A stretch of DNA of 64,000 nucleotides from Streptomyces canus (GCF_001514145.1 NZ_KQ948664.1:116523-180522); one strand, 5' to 3'. Shown: positions 42,949 to 52,377, numbered from the stretch's first letter. Notes: a model not told the origin generated them from the sequence alone. Translations and numbers: made by a program.

Positions 42949-43551
42949 CTAGAAGGGGGGTTCGTCCGAGTAGCCGCCGCCCTGCTGGCCGCCGCCGGAG
43001 TTTCCACCCCAGCCGCCGCCACCCTGGCCGCCCTGGCTGCCACCGGCAGGAGTGCCGGTGGCCCACGGGTCGTCCGCGGGAGCAGCGCCGCCCTGCTGGC
43101 CGCCGCCGGAGTTTCCACCCCAGCCGCCGCCACCCTGGCCGCCACCACCGCCGCTGTAACCACCCTGGCCACCGCGCCCTGCACCGCCTGCGGTCTTGGT
43201 GACCTTGGCCGTGGCACTGCGCAGGCTGGCGCCGACTTCCTCGACGTCCAGCTCGTAGACCGTGCGCTTGACGCCCTCACGGTCCTCGTAGGACCGCTGC
43301 TTCAGCCGGCCCTGCACGATGACGCGCATGCCTCGCTGGAGCGACTCGGCGACGTTCTCCGCCGCCTGACGCCAGACCGAGCAGGTCAGGAACAGGCTTT
43401 CGCCGTCCTTCCACTCATTCGTCTGACGGTCGAAGGTGCGGGGGGTGGACGCGACACGGAACTTCGCGACCGCCGCACCGGAAGGGGTGAAGCGCAGCTC
43501 GGGGTCATCGACAAGATTGCCGACGACCGTGATGACGGTCTCGCCTGCCAT
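42949..43551 (-). CDS. ssb: Single-stranded DNA-binding protein
   Basis: This 200-residue protein coats single-stranded DNA during replication and repair. The OB fold occupies about residues 1-110 (ETVITVVGNLVDDPELRFTP, FDRQTNEWKDGESLFL). The long Gly/Gln/Trp-rich linker contains two copies of a 19-residue unit. The C-terminus YSDEPPF is the acidic tip that recruits partner proteins. It lies between rpsF and rpsR. Confidence 0.97.
   Translation of the reverse strand: MAGETVITVVGNLVDDPELRFTPSGAAVAKFRVASTPRTFDRQTNEWKDGESLFLTCSVWRQAAENVAESLQRGMRVIVQGRLKQRSYEDREGVKRTVYELDVEEVGASLRSATAKVTKTAGGAGRGGQGGYSGGGGGQGGGGWGGNSGGGQQGGAAPADDPWATGTPAGGSQGGQGGGGWGGNSGGGQQGGGYSDEPPF
42976..43143. repeat. 57-bp direct repeat in ssb linker
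   Basis: Bases 42976-43032 and 43087-43143 are identical over 57 bp (offset 111 bp). They encode GGQGGGGWGGNSGGGQQGG twice. The unit length is a multiple of three. Confidence 0.85.
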
Positions 43552-43630
43552 GGGGAACCTCTCGGCGGGTTTGCTGCTCTGGCTGCTTGGTTGCTGCTAC
43601 TCGAATCCCGAGATCAGCTGAGCGGGAAGC

Positions 43631-43921
43631 TCAGTGGGTCTCGGGGCGGAGGACCTTGGTCCGGAGGACCGACTCGTTCAGGTTCAGCTGGCGGTCGAGC
43701 TCCTTGACGACCGCAGGCTCGGCCTGCAGGTCGATGACCGAGTAGATGCCCTCGGGCTTCTTCTTGATCTCGTACGAGAGCCGACGACGGCCCCAGGTGT
43801 CGACCTTCTCCACCTTGCCGTTGCCCTCACGGACGACGGAGAGGAAGTTCTCGATCAGGGGGGCGACAGCGCGCTCCTCCAGATCGGGGTCGAGGATGAC
43901 CATCACCTCGTAGTGACGCAT
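43631..43921 (-). CDS. rpsF: Small ribosomal subunit protein bS6
   Basis: This 96-residue 30S protein opens MRHYEVMVILDPDLEERAVA and has the S6 ferredoxin-like fold (TWGRRRLSYEIKKKPEGIY). It partners S18, encoded two genes on. The ATG at 43921 follows AAGGAGGTGG; longer in-frame extensions have no family support. It is first in the operon, so the 43922-44184 gap holds its promoter, though no sequence there was assigned with confidence. Confidence 0.98.
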   Translation of the reverse strand: MRHYEVMVILDPDLEERAVAPLIENFLSVVREGNGKVEKVDTWGRRRLSYEIKKKPEGIYSVIDLQAEPAVVKELDRQLNLNESVLRTKVLRPETH

Positions 43922-44184
43922 GTGGAACCCACCTCCTTTGGACTCAACGGCCACGGTCGTTCCGTGGCAGGAGGGTTGTGATGCGTACGCAACGGTATCG
44001 GCCGCCACTGACAATCGGGGCTTCCTTGCGGTAGTCCCGGTCGTGACATGGGCAGACACCGTGCAGACGGTACAGACTACCCGCACACCGGCTTCCGGTT
44101 GAAATCCGGCCCGGGAGGCGGTCACTCTGTACACATCGGGTGTGTATGGCGCTACCGTGCGCCGTCTTCCGCAGGAGGTGCCCT

Positions 44185-44496
44185 ATGGCACAGGCAATGC
44201 GACCCAACACCGCCGGCGGCCTTTTCGCCACGGACGGAAAGCCCCACCCCCTCCAGGACACGCTGCTCGCGGTGACCCTGGTGCTGGGCATCACGGCGTT
44301 CGTCACGGCGATGTTCCACAACCTGCACCTGCTCAGCTCCTGGACGGGCCTGGTGGGCATCCTCACCGGCGCATACGGCCAGTGGATCTCGGAGACGACC
44401 CGCGAGCGCTTCGGACTGATTCTCGGTCTCGGCGCGTCCGCGATCGGCTTCTTCCTCGGCATGGCGCACGGCGGCCTCTTCGGTGGACTCTTCTAG
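44185..44496 (+). CDS. Small membrane protein of unknown function
   Basis: This 103-residue protein has three hydrophobic segments (TLLAVTLVLGITAFVTAMF; LSSWTGLVGILTGAYGQW; FGLILGLGASAIGFFLGMA) and a cytosolic N-terminus. The ATG at 44185 follows GGAGG. It is conserved next to rpsF in streptomycetes as I recall, but has no known role. It is divergent from rpsF and precedes femX. Confidence 0.75.
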   Translation: MAQAMRPNTAGGLFATDGKPHPLQDTLLAVTLVLGITAFVTAMFHNLHLLSSWTGLVGILTGAYGQWISETTRERFGLILGLGASAIGFFLGMAHGGLFGGLF

Positions 44497-44680
44497 CTGA
44501 CGCCACAGGCACAGTCCCCCTGACACCACCCAAAGCACCGCGTTACGCCTCGGCGGCCCATGAGCCGGGGCGCAGGTTCCGTATGCCCAGTCGGGGCGCT
44601 CTCCAGGCGCAGTAGGCTTCGGCGCGAGAGCCGGAGCCCCTGTACCCATGGGGACACACCAGCCCGAGGAGCGCCCCACA

Positions 44681-45799
44681 ATGAGCCTGACCCTGAGGAC
44701 GATCAGTCGCGAGCAGCATCTGGCATACATCCAGAGCCTGCCGTCGGCGAGCCACATGCAGGTTCCGGCCTGGGCAGACGTCAAGGCGGAGTGGCGCTCC
44801 GAGAGCCTCGGCTGGTTCGACAAGACCGGCGAACTCGTCGGCGCGGGTCTCGTCCTCTATCGGCAGCTGCCCAAGATCAAGCGCTACCTCGCCTATCTGC
44901 CCGAGGGCCCGGTCATCAACTGGTTCGCGCCGAATCTGACCGAGTGGCTGGAACCGATGCTCGCGCACCTCAAGCACCAGGGCGCCTTCTCCGTGAAGAT
45001 GGGTCCGCCGGTGATCATCCGGCGCTGGGAGGCCACCTCCATCAAGGCGGGCATCCAGAACCCGGACGTGAAGCGCCTTCGCGACATCGAGGCCGACTTC
45101 ATCGAACCGCGCGCCTTCGAGGTCGCCGACAAGCTGCGTCGCATGGGCTGGCAGCAGGGCGAGGACGGGGGAGCCGGCTTCGGTGACGTGCAGCCCCGCT
45201 ACGTGTACCAGGTGCCACTCGCCAACCGCTCCCTCGAAGAGGTGCACAAGAACTTCAACCAGCTGTGGCGCCGCAACATCAAGAAGGCCGAGAAGGCCGG
45301 CGTCGAGGTCGTCCAGGGCGGTTACCAGGACCTCGAGGAATGGCAGCGTCTGTACGAGATCACCGCGGTGCGCGACCACTTCCGGCCCCGTCCGCTGTCG
45401 TACTTCCAGCGTATGTGGACGGCCCTCAACACCGAGGACCCCAACCGGATGCGGCTGTACTTCGCCCGTCACGAGGGCGTGAACCTCTCGGCCGCGACCA
45501 TGCTGATCGTCGGCGGGCACGTCTGGTACTCCTACGGCGCCTCCGACAACATCGGCCGCGAGGTCCGGCCCTCGAACGCGATGCAGTGGCGGATGCTGCG
45601 TGACGCCTACGCACTCGGCGCGACCGTCTACGACCTGCGGGGCATCTCCGACTCGCTGGACGAGACCGATCACCTCTTCGGTCTGATCCAGTTCAAGGTG
45701 GGCACGGGCGGCCAGGCCGCCGAGTACCTCGGCGAGTGGGACTTCCCGCTCAACAAGCTGCTCCACAAGGCGCTCGACATCTACATGTCGCGCCGCTGA
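44681..45799 (+). CDS. femX: FemX-type lipid II:glycine glycyltransferase
   Basis: This 372-residue FemAB-family enzyme uses glycyl-tRNA to add the first glycine to the peptidoglycan stem peptide. The streptomycete wall has LL-diaminopimelate with a single Gly bridge, so FemX is expected. Fem-specific stretches include NWFAPNLTEWLEPML (about 85), NQLWRRNIKKAEKAGVEV (about 195) and HVWYSYGASDN (about 283), plus YDLRGISDS at about 322. ATG at 44681 has GAGGAG upstream. A racemase-like gene follows. Confidence 0.9.
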   Translation: MSLTLRTISREQHLAYIQSLPSASHMQVPAWADVKAEWRSESLGWFDKTGELVGAGLVLYRQLPKIKRYLAYLPEGPVINWFAPNLTEWLEPMLAHLKHQGAFSVKMGPPVIIRRWEATSIKAGIQNPDVKRLRDIEADFIEPRAFEVADKLRRMGWQQGEDGGAGFGDVQPRYVYQVPLANRSLEEVHKNFNQLWRRNIKKAEKAGVEVVQGGYQDLEEWQRLYEITAVRDHFRPRPLSYFQRMWTALNTEDPNRMRLYFARHEGVNLSAATMLIVGGHVWYSYGASDNIGREVRPSNAMQWRMLRDAYALGATVYDLRGISDSLDETDHLFGLIQFKVGTGGQAAEYLGEWDFPLNKLLHKALDIYMSRR

Positions 45800-45873
45800 C
45801 GTCGCGATCTTCGCTTCAATAGCTCCCATACCTCTGATACACCGCAGCCACTAGAAAGGTTCCGGGTCCGGCC

Positions 45874-46905
45874 ATGGCGCTCACGCTCTACGTCGACACC
45901 GCGCGCTGGCGGGCGCACCACAAGCACGTGCAGGAGCAGTTCCCGGGGCTCGTCCCGGTCTGCAAGGGCAACGGCTATGGCTTCGGGCACGAGCGGCTTG
46001 CGGAGGAGGCCACCCGGCTGGGCTCGGACGTCCTCGCCGTCGGCACGACCTACGAGGCCGCGCGGATCAAGGACTGGTTCGGCGGTGACCTGCTGGTGCT
46101 GACGCCGTACCGGCGAGGCGAGGAGCCCGTACCCCTGCCCGACCGGGTGATCCGCTCGGTGTCGTCGATCGACGGGGTCTACGGCCTCGTGGGCGCCCGC
46201 GTGGTCATCGAGGTGATGTCCTCGATGAAACGGCACGGCATCAGCGAGCAGGATCTGCCGCAGCTGCACGCCGCCATAGAGAATGTCCGCCTCGAGGGCT
46301 TCGCGATCCACCTGCCGCTGGACCGCACCGACGGCTCGGACGCCGTCGAGGAGGTCATCGGCTGGATGGACCGGCTGCGCGCGGCCCGGCTGCCGCTGCA
46401 CACCATGTTCGTCAGCCATCTCAAGGCCGAAGACCTCGCCCGGCTGCAGCAGCAGTTCCCGCAGACCCGCTTCCGCGCCCGCATCGGGACACGGTTGTGG
46501 CTCGGGGACCACGACTCCACCGAGTACCGCGGCGCCGTCCTGGACGTCACCCGCGTCTCCAAGGGGGACCGCTTCGGCTACCGGCAGCAGAAGGCGGCCT
46601 CCGACGGCTTCCTGGTCGTCGTGGCCGGCGGTACGTCGCACGGCGTGGGCCTGGAGGCTCCGAAGGCCCTGCACGGCGTCATGCCGCGCGCCAAGGGGGT
46701 CGCCCGCGCCGGCCTGGCCACCGTCAACCGGAACCTTTCTCCGTTCGTCTGGGGCGGCAAGCAGCGTTGGTTCGCCGAACCGCCGCACATGCAGGTGTCC
46801 ATCCTGTTCGTGCCCTCGGACGCCCCGGAACCGAAGGTCGGCGAGGAGCTGGTGGCCCATCTGCGGCACACCACCACGCAGTTCGACCGGATCGTCGAAC
46901 GCTGA
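45874..46905 (+). CDS. Divergent alanine racemase-like PLP protein
   Basis: This 343-residue protein has the alanine-racemase N-terminal barrel. The likely PLP lysine is in VCKGNGYGFG (K31), where typical enzymes have KANAYGHG. A later RIGTRLWLGDH...GDRFGY region fits the C-terminal domain. The C-terminal domain is shorter than usual and the canonical catalytic-Tyr segment of Alr was not located confidently. It lies 74 bp after femX, suggesting an envelope or cell-wall role. Streptomycetes have a separate canonical alr, so this may act on another amino acid. Confidence 0.75.
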   Translation: MALTLYVDTARWRAHHKHVQEQFPGLVPVCKGNGYGFGHERLAEEATRLGSDVLAVGTTYEAARIKDWFGGDLLVLTPYRRGEEPVPLPDRVIRSVSSIDGVYGLVGARVVIEVMSSMKRHGISEQDLPQLHAAIENVRLEGFAIHLPLDRTDGSDAVEEVIGWMDRLRAARLPLHTMFVSHLKAEDLARLQQQFPQTRFRARIGTRLWLGDHDSTEYRGAVLDVTRVSKGDRFGYRQQKAASDGFLVVVAGGTSHGVGLEAPKALHGVMPRAKGVARAGLATVNRNLSPFVWGGKQRWFAEPPHMQVSILFVPSDAPEPKVGEELVAHLRHTTTQFDRIVER

Positions 46906-46966
46906 GCGACGCGAGACGACCGTTGAGCGCCGTGAGAACGGGTCGCTGAGCGGTCCCCGGACAGGA

Positions 46967-47006
46967 CGAAGGGCGGTACTCGGAAGCTTCCGAGTACCGC
47001 CCTTCG
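46967..47006. terminator. 40-bp perfect palindrome, bidirectional terminator
   Basis: A perfect 20-bp inverted repeat with no loop bases, centred on AAGCTT, lies between the converging racemase-like and GT87-like genes. Confidence 0.85.
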
Positions 47007-47049
47007 CGTACATGCCCCAATCGGCGTACGCCACGCAGGCTCTGTTCGC

Positions 47050-48549
47050 TCAGAGCGAACGGTCGGCGGCCCCCTGGTCGCCCCACTCCACCTGCGGTCC
47101 GTCGAAGTGGGCCGCGTGTCGTGGTGGATGGGCGGCGGGGCCGAACACGAAGACGTCCTCCGCTCCGTCGAGTACACCGCCCGAGGGATCGTCGTCGCCG
47201 GCCCGCCGTACTACGTCCCGTTCCGGCATGAGGATGTCGCGCAGGACCATCGCGCACAGATAGGCCGTACCCAGGAGGTGCAGTCCGATGGCCCAGTGAT
47301 AGCCGTCGGTCGGCAGGCCCTTGTGGGCGTTGCCGCTGGTGGTGTACGCGAGATACAGCCAGATCCCCAGGAAGTACGCCACCTCGCACGCCTGCCAGAT
47401 GAGGAAGTCCCGCCATTTGGGCCGCGCCAGCACGGCCAGTGGCACCAACCACAGGACGTACTGCGGCGAGTAGACCTTGTTGGTGAGGATGAACGCGGCG
47501 ACGATCAGGAACGCGAGCTGGGCGAAACGCGGTCGGCGCGGAGCGGTCAGGGTGAGCGCCGCAATACCGGCGCAGGACAGCAGCATCAGCAGCGTGGCAA
47601 GCGTGTTGACGGTGTCGGTACTCAACGGGTCGGTCGAGTTCTGGGCCAGGATCAGCCAGAAGGATCCGAAGTCCACGCCCCGCTCCTGGCTGAACGTGTA
47701 GAACTTCGACCAGCCGTCGAAGGCGAAGAACATCACCGGCAGGTTCACCACGAGCCAGGAGACCGCCGCGCCGCCCAGGGCCTTGCCGAAGTCCCGCCAC
47801 TTGCCCGCCCGCCAGCACAGCACGAACAGCGGCCCGAGCAGGAAGATCGGGTAGAGCTTGGCGGCCGTGGCGAGCCCCAGGAGGACGCCGAAGGCGAGCG
47901 AGCGTCCCCGCGCCCACATCAGCATCGCGGAGGCCGTCAGAGCGACCGCCAGCAGGTCCCAGTTGATGGTGGCCGTCAACGCGAAGGCGGGCGCCAGAGC
48001 GACCAGCAGACCGTCCCAGGGCCGACGGGCGTGCGTACGACTCACGCAGACGACGATGATGGCCGCACACACCATCAGCATCCCGGCGTTGACCATCCAG
48101 TACCACTTCTCCTGGTGCTGGATGCTGCCGCTGCCGGGCGTCAGCCAGGCGGCGACCTCCATGAACACACCAGTCAGCACCGGGTATTCGAGGTACTGCA
48201 TGTCGCCGGGGAGCTTGTCGAAGTACGGGACGAGTCCGTCGGCGAAGCCGCGTCCCTGATAGAGGTGCGGGATGTCCGAGTAGCACGCGTGGGTGTACTG
48301 GGAGCTGGCGCCGAAGAACCAGCCACCGTTGTAGCAGGGCGCCTTCTGGACCAGGCCCAGCGCGAACACGCCGATGGCTACGAGCGCGATGACCCGGACA
48401 GGAGTCCACCAGGACGTCCCCAGCAGGGCACGTCGCCCGAGAGGGCCGCCGATGAACTCGCTGCCGCTCCTGGAGACCTCGTCGTCCTTGGTCGGATGCA
48501 CTGGGTCCGACTCGTGCACGCTCGTTGGCGTCGATTCAGCACTGGGCAT
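47050..48549 (-). CDS. GT87-like integral membrane glycosyltransferase
   Basis: This 499-residue membrane protein has about ten hydrophobic helices and a cytosolic N-terminal tail (about 45 residues). The early luminal loop carries YSDIPHLY and the helix-rich body LSVALVAPAFALTA-like (LLVALAPAFALTATINWDLL) with LATAAKLYPIFLLGPL is typical of GT87 polyprenol-phosphate mannosyltransferases. Streptomyces use such enzymes to decorate cell-surface glycolipids or proteins. The ATG at 48549 has GGCAGG about nine bases ahead; upstream in-frame starts fall inside the parS site. It lies 108 bp after the PBP gene. Confidence 0.8.
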   Translation of the reverse strand: MPSAESTPTSVHESDPVHPTKDDEVSRSGSEFIGGPLGRRALLGTSWWTPVRVIALVAIGVFALGLVQKAPCYNGGWFFGASSQYTHACYSDIPHLYQGRGFADGLVPYFDKLPGDMQYLEYPVLTGVFMEVAAWLTPGSGSIQHQEKWYWMVNAGMLMVCAAIIVVCVSRTHARRPWDGLLVALAPAFALTATINWDLLAVALTASAMLMWARGRSLAFGVLLGLATAAKLYPIFLLGPLFVLCWRAGKWRDFGKALGGAAVSWLVVNLPVMFFAFDGWSKFYTFSQERGVDFGSFWLILAQNSTDPLSTDTVNTLATLLMLLSCAGIAALTLTAPRRPRFAQLAFLIVAAFILTNKVYSPQYVLWLVPLAVLARPKWRDFLIWQACEVAYFLGIWLYLAYTTSGNAHKGLPTDGYHWAIGLHLLGTAYLCAMVLRDILMPERDVVRRAGDDDPSGGVLDGAEDVFVFGPAAHPPRHAAHFDGPQVEWGDQGAADRSL

Positions 48550-48620
48550 GCGGCCCATCCTGCCGTACGAGGCTAGGAGTACGCCGAGGGCCGCCGCACC
48601 TCGTGGGTGCGACGGCCCAT

Positions 48621-48634
48621 GTTTCACGTGAAAC
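48621..48634. other. parS site, perfect
   Basis: GTTTCACGTGAAAC lies between the PBP stop and the GT87-like start. An upstream in-frame GTG of the glycosyltransferase frame falls inside it. Confidence 0.92.
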
Positions 48635-48657
48635 AGCCTCGACGGCGCATGTGGCGA

Positions 48658-51345
48658 CTAACCGCTTGAGCCGCCGCTGAAGAGGCCTCCATTGCCATTG
48701 CCGTTGCTGTTGCCGCCGTTGGTGTCCGTCGATGTGGCCGTCGGTGTCGAGGTCACACCTCCGTCGGTGCCACCGTTGTCCGTACCGCCCGCGTCGCTGC
48801 ACTGCCAGTCGAACCGGCAGCTCTCGGACGCAGTGGGCGTCGGTGTGACGAGCGTCTGGCTGGGCGTCGGAGTCGGAGTCGGGGTGGCCGATTCCGACTC
48901 ACTGGGCGTCGGAGTGGGCGTCGGGCTGGGCTCGGCGTTGAGGATCTCGCCAATGGGCTCCGGCGTCGGGAAGTCGATCGACTTCTCGCCCTTCAGTGCC
49001 TGCTCCATGTAGTCGTGCCAGATCTCGGACGGGAACGACGCACCGTGGATCTTCTCCTGGCCACCCGTTCCGTACATCTCCAGGAAGGTGCGGTTCTTCT
49101 TGGTCTCGTCGTCGTCCAGCCGGAACATGATGATCGACGTGGAGAGCTGCGGGGTGTACCCCACGAACAAGGCAGACTTGTTCTTGTCGGTGGTACCGGT
49201 CTTCCCCGCCACCTCACGGCCGGTCAGCTGGGCGTTGGTACCCGTACCGTCCTCGACCACGGTCTTGAGGACGTCGGTGACGTTGTCGGCGACCTTCTTC
49301 TCGAAGGCCTGCTTGGGCTTCGCCTCGTGTGTGAAGACGTCGCCGTCCTTGCTGGTGACCTTCTCGACGGAGTACGGCTCGTTCTGCTTGCCGCTGGCCG
49401 CGAAGGTGGCGTACGCGCCCGCCATCCGGATCGCGCTGGGGTCGGAGATACCGATGGAGAAGGACGGGAAGTTGGTGCCGGCCAGGCTGTTCTCCTTGAG
49501 GCCCGCGTCCCTGGCCGACTCCTTCACCTTGTCCAGGCCGACGTCCATGCCGAGCTGCACGAAGGCGGAGTTCACCGACTCCCGCATCGCCTCACGAAGG
49601 TCGATCTGGTACTTGGGCGGAGAGCCGTAGGACTGCTTGCCGTCGTTCTCCTGGAGCCACTCCTTGCCCTCCTCGTTCTTCCAGATCGAACCGTCGTAGT
49701 TCTCGATCTTGAGGTCGTTCTTGCCGCTGAACAGGCTCTTCGCGTTGACGACCGTACGCTCGTCCTGCGCTTGGCTCTCGCCGAGATCCGGATTGCGCAC
49801 GCCCCACTTCATCGCCGCGGCGAGCACGAACGTCTTGAAGGTCGAACCGACCTGGGCACCGGTCGAGTCGCAGTTGTTGGTGAAGTGGGTGGTCGCGTCC
49901 TCGCCTCCGTAGCAGGCCCGGATCGCCCCGGTGGACGGCTCCACGGACGCCCCGCCGAATTGGACATAGGTGTCCTTCGTCGGGCGCTTCTTCGGATCGA
50001 TGTTCTCCTTGCGGACCTTCTTGACCGCTGCCTCGAGCTCGCTGACCTTCCTCTTGTCGAAGGTCGTGTAGATCGAGAAGCCGCCCTGCTGGAGCTTGTC
50101 GGCACTGATGATCTTGTTGTTGATCAGGTAGGCCTTGGCGAGGTCGACCAGATAGCCGGTCTGTCCCTTGAGCTGGGTGTTGGACCGAGGGTTCTGCCAC
50201 TTGGGAAGCGCGGTGTACTTGGCCCGCTCCGTCGCGCTGAGGTGGCCGTACTCGACCATCTTGTCGAGGGTGTCCTGCATCTGCCGCAGAGCACGCTTGG
50301 CGTTGGCGTCCGGCGTGGCGTTCGCCGGGTCGATGGATCGCGCGCCCGCCGGGTCGTAGTAGGTGGCGCCCTTCAGCATGGCGGCCAGGAAGGCGCACTC
50401 GCCCGGGTCAAGGTCCTTGGCGTCCTTGTTGAAGTACGCGCGTGCGGCCGCCTGGATCCCGTAGGCGTTGCGACCGTAGTACGCGGAGTTCAGGTAGCCC
50501 GCCATGATCTCGTCCTTCTGGACCGTGGCACCCACCTTGATGGAGATGAAGATCTCCTTGAACTTACGGGTGACGGTCTGGGACTGATCGTCCAGACGCG
50601 CGTTCTTGACGTACTGCTGGGTGATGGTGGAGCCACCCTGCGTGTTGCCGCCCCTGGCCATGTTGAACACGGCGCGGGCGATGCCCTTGGGGTCGATGCC
50701 GCTGTCGGTGTAGAAGGTCTTGTTCTCCTGCGAGACGACGGCGTACTGCATCGCCTTCGGGATCTGCGCGAGGTTGACGATCTGACGGTTCGTCTCACCG
50801 CCGGTGGAGACCATCTCGGTCTTGTCGGACCAGTAGTAGACGTTGTTCTGCGACGTCGCGGTCTCGGCGACGTTGGGAACGCTCACGAGCGCGTAACCGA
50901 CGCCGGCGATCGCCACCAGGCCTCCGATGAAGCCGATGAACAGCCCCGTCACCAGCTTCCAGGACGGCACCCAGCGCGCCACGCCGTACTTACCCGCGCG
51001 CGGGTAGTCGATGAACCGCTTCCTGCCGGGATCGGACGCGCGGCCCCGGCCGGCCGGCGCCCCGCGCCGGCCTCCGCGGGCCGGCTCTGCCACTCTGCGG
51101 CGACCACCGCCAGTGCTTCTCTGGGCCGCACGTCGGGCCTCGGCACGGCCGCCGTGCGGACGCTCCTCGCCTCCCGGACCGTAGGAATCCGACTCTTGGG
51201 AACTCGTCCCATAGGAGTCGGCAAGAGACCCGGTGGCGCCTCGCGGAGCCGCGCGGCGGCCGGAGGACGAGCCGGACTGGCCGCGTCGGGCCGCGGCACG
51301 TCCGCCTCCCTGCGGCTGCGGCGGTTTGCGACGGTGCTCGCTCAT
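48658..51345 (-). CDS. Bifunctional class A penicillin-binding protein
   Basis: This 895-residue enzyme polymerises and cross-links peptidoglycan outside the membrane. The first about 140 residues are Arg/Gly/Ser-rich and cytosolic. One TM helix follows (LFIGFIGGLVAIAGVGYALV, about 145-165). The glycosyltransferase domain shows ENKTFYTDSGIDPKG and QGGSTITQQYVKN. The transpeptidase domain has GSTFKTF (S-x-x-K, about 500), SVNSAF (S-x-N) and GKTGTTDKNK (K-T-G). A Thr/Pro/Ser-rich and then Gly/Asn-rich tail of about 100 residues ends it. ATG at 51345 has GGAGTAG upstream. Confidence 0.95.
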   Translation of the reverse strand: MSEHRRKPPQPQGGGRAAARRGQSGSSSGRRAAPRGATGSLADSYGTSSQESDSYGPGGEERPHGGRAEARRAAQRSTGGGRRRVAEPARGGRRGAPAGRGRASDPGRKRFIDYPRAGKYGVARWVPSWKLVTGLFIGFIGGLVAIAGVGYALVSVPNVAETATSQNNVYYWSDKTEMVSTGGETNRQIVNLAQIPKAMQYAVVSQENKTFYTDSGIDPKGIARAVFNMARGGNTQGGSTITQQYVKNARLDDQSQTVTRKFKEIFISIKVGATVQKDEIMAGYLNSAYYGRNAYGIQAAARAYFNKDAKDLDPGECAFLAAMLKGATYYDPAGARSIDPANATPDANAKRALRQMQDTLDKMVEYGHLSATERAKYTALPKWQNPRSNTQLKGQTGYLVDLAKAYLINNKIISADKLQQGGFSIYTTFDKRKVSELEAAVKKVRKENIDPKKRPTKDTYVQFGGASVEPSTGAIRACYGGEDATTHFTNNCDSTGAQVGSTFKTFVLAAAMKWGVRNPDLGESQAQDERTVVNAKSLFSGKNDLKIENYDGSIWKNEEGKEWLQENDGKQSYGSPPKYQIDLREAMRESVNSAFVQLGMDVGLDKVKESARDAGLKENSLAGTNFPSFSIGISDPSAIRMAGAYATFAASGKQNEPYSVEKVTSKDGDVFTHEAKPKQAFEKKVADNVTDVLKTVVEDGTGTNAQLTGREVAGKTGTTDKNKSALFVGYTPQLSTSIIMFRLDDDETKKNRTFLEMYGTGGQEKIHGASFPSEIWHDYMEQALKGEKSIDFPTPEPIGEILNAEPSPTPTPTPSESESATPTPTPTPSQTLVTPTPTASESCRFDWQCSDAGGTDNGGTDGGVTSTPTATSTDTNGGNSNGNGNGGLFSGGSSG

Positions 51346-51647
51346 CGAACGACTACTCCTCGGGCAGGCGCACCTTTGCGCGCCTGGAAACGGCGGCTGG
51401 TTTCCGGTCCCCCCGAAGTACGGATGTGGTCGGTCCCGCATTCATCCGTACCGCACCGGGACAGCGACGCCCCCCAGGCGTCACTCGGTTCCCGGTGGTG
51501 TGCATGCCGCACAGACTACGCACCGTCAAAACCAGCCGAGCCCCGAAGTTCACCCCAAATCAGGCAACTTGGTTCGCATGAATCATTGATGTGATCCCGT
51601 TCACCGTCCCCCCACTTGTCGCTTCCGGAAGAGCGTTCTATCGTCTT

Positions 51648-51668
51648 GATGTATCGAGTCGATACATC
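51648..51668. promoter_or_regulatory. Palindromic operator upstream of the PadR gene
   Basis: GATGTATCGA-G-TCGATACATC is a perfect 21-bp inverted repeat, 28 bp before the PadR ATG. Its ATGT...ACAT ends match the PadR-family operator pattern, so autoregulation is likely. The remaining gap 51346-51647 shows a GTACGGATG/CATCCGTAC hairpin (about 51419-51452) and no gene. Confidence 0.75.
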
Positions 51669-51696
51669 GGTGCGAGATAGAGACGAGGAGGCGACG

Positions 51697-52377
51697 ATGA
51701 GCCGGCGTTCCGGGATCCTCGAATTCGCCGTCCTCGGCCTGCTCCGTGAGTCCCCGATGCACGGCTATGAGCTGCGCAAACGCCTCAATACCTCACTAGG
51801 CGTGTTCCGTGCATTCAGCTACGGCACGCTCTACCCCTGCCTCAAGACGCTGGTCGCCAACGGCTGGTTGATCGAGGAACCGGGGCACACCACCGAGGAC
51901 GCCCTCGCCGCACCACTCGCAGGGCGTCGTGCCAAGATCGTCTACCGGTTGACGGCGGAAGGTAAGGAGCACTTCGAGGAGCTGCTCTCACAGACGGGTC
52001 CCGACGCGTACGAGGACGAGCACTTCGCTGCTCGTTTCGCCTTCTTCGGGCAGACCTCGCGCGACGTCCGTATGCGAGTCCTCGAAGGCCGCCGAAGCCG
52101 GCTCGAGGAGCGCCTGGAGAAGATGAGTGCCTCGCTGGCACGCACCCGGGAGCGCCTCGACGACTACACGCTTGAGCTCCAGCGCCACGGGATGGAGTCC
52201 GTGGAGCGCGAAGTGCGCTGGTTGAACGAGCTCATCGAAAGCGAGCGGGCGGGCCGGGACCTGAAGGGTCCCGGCCATGGAGAGCCCGCTCGCGACACCA
52301 CAGAGGGAGCGCCGGGCGTCCTGCCCCGGCCCGGGGACACCCCCGGGCCGGATACGCCCGGCGACACCGCCACGTGA
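51697..52377 (+). CDS. PadR family transcriptional regulator
   Basis: This 226-residue regulator has the winged-helix PadR domain (ILEFAVLGLLRESPMHGYEL, FSYGTLYPCLKTLVANGWL, KIVYRLTAEGKEHFEELL). A coiled C-terminal dimer helix (about 120-190) and an acidic/Pro-rich tail follow. ATG at 51697 has GAGGAGG upstream. It precedes the inositol synthase gene by 44 bp on the same strand, so it probably co-regulates that gene via the palindrome at 51648. Confidence 0.9.
   Translation: MSRRSGILEFAVLGLLRESPMHGYELRKRLNTSLGVFRAFSYGTLYPCLKTLVANGWLIEEPGHTTEDALAAPLAGRRAKIVYRLTAEGKEHFEELLSQTGPDAYEDEHFAARFAFFGQTSRDVRMRVLEGRRSRLEERLEKMSASLARTRERLDDYTLELQRHGMESVEREVRWLNELIESERAGRDLKGPGHGEPARDTTEGAPGVLPRPGDTPGPDTPGDTAT

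Noticed and set aside
49015..51594. 859-codon plus-strand open frame opposite the PBP gene
   Set aside because: The reverse strand carries all PBP motifs; the antisense frame shows no domain.
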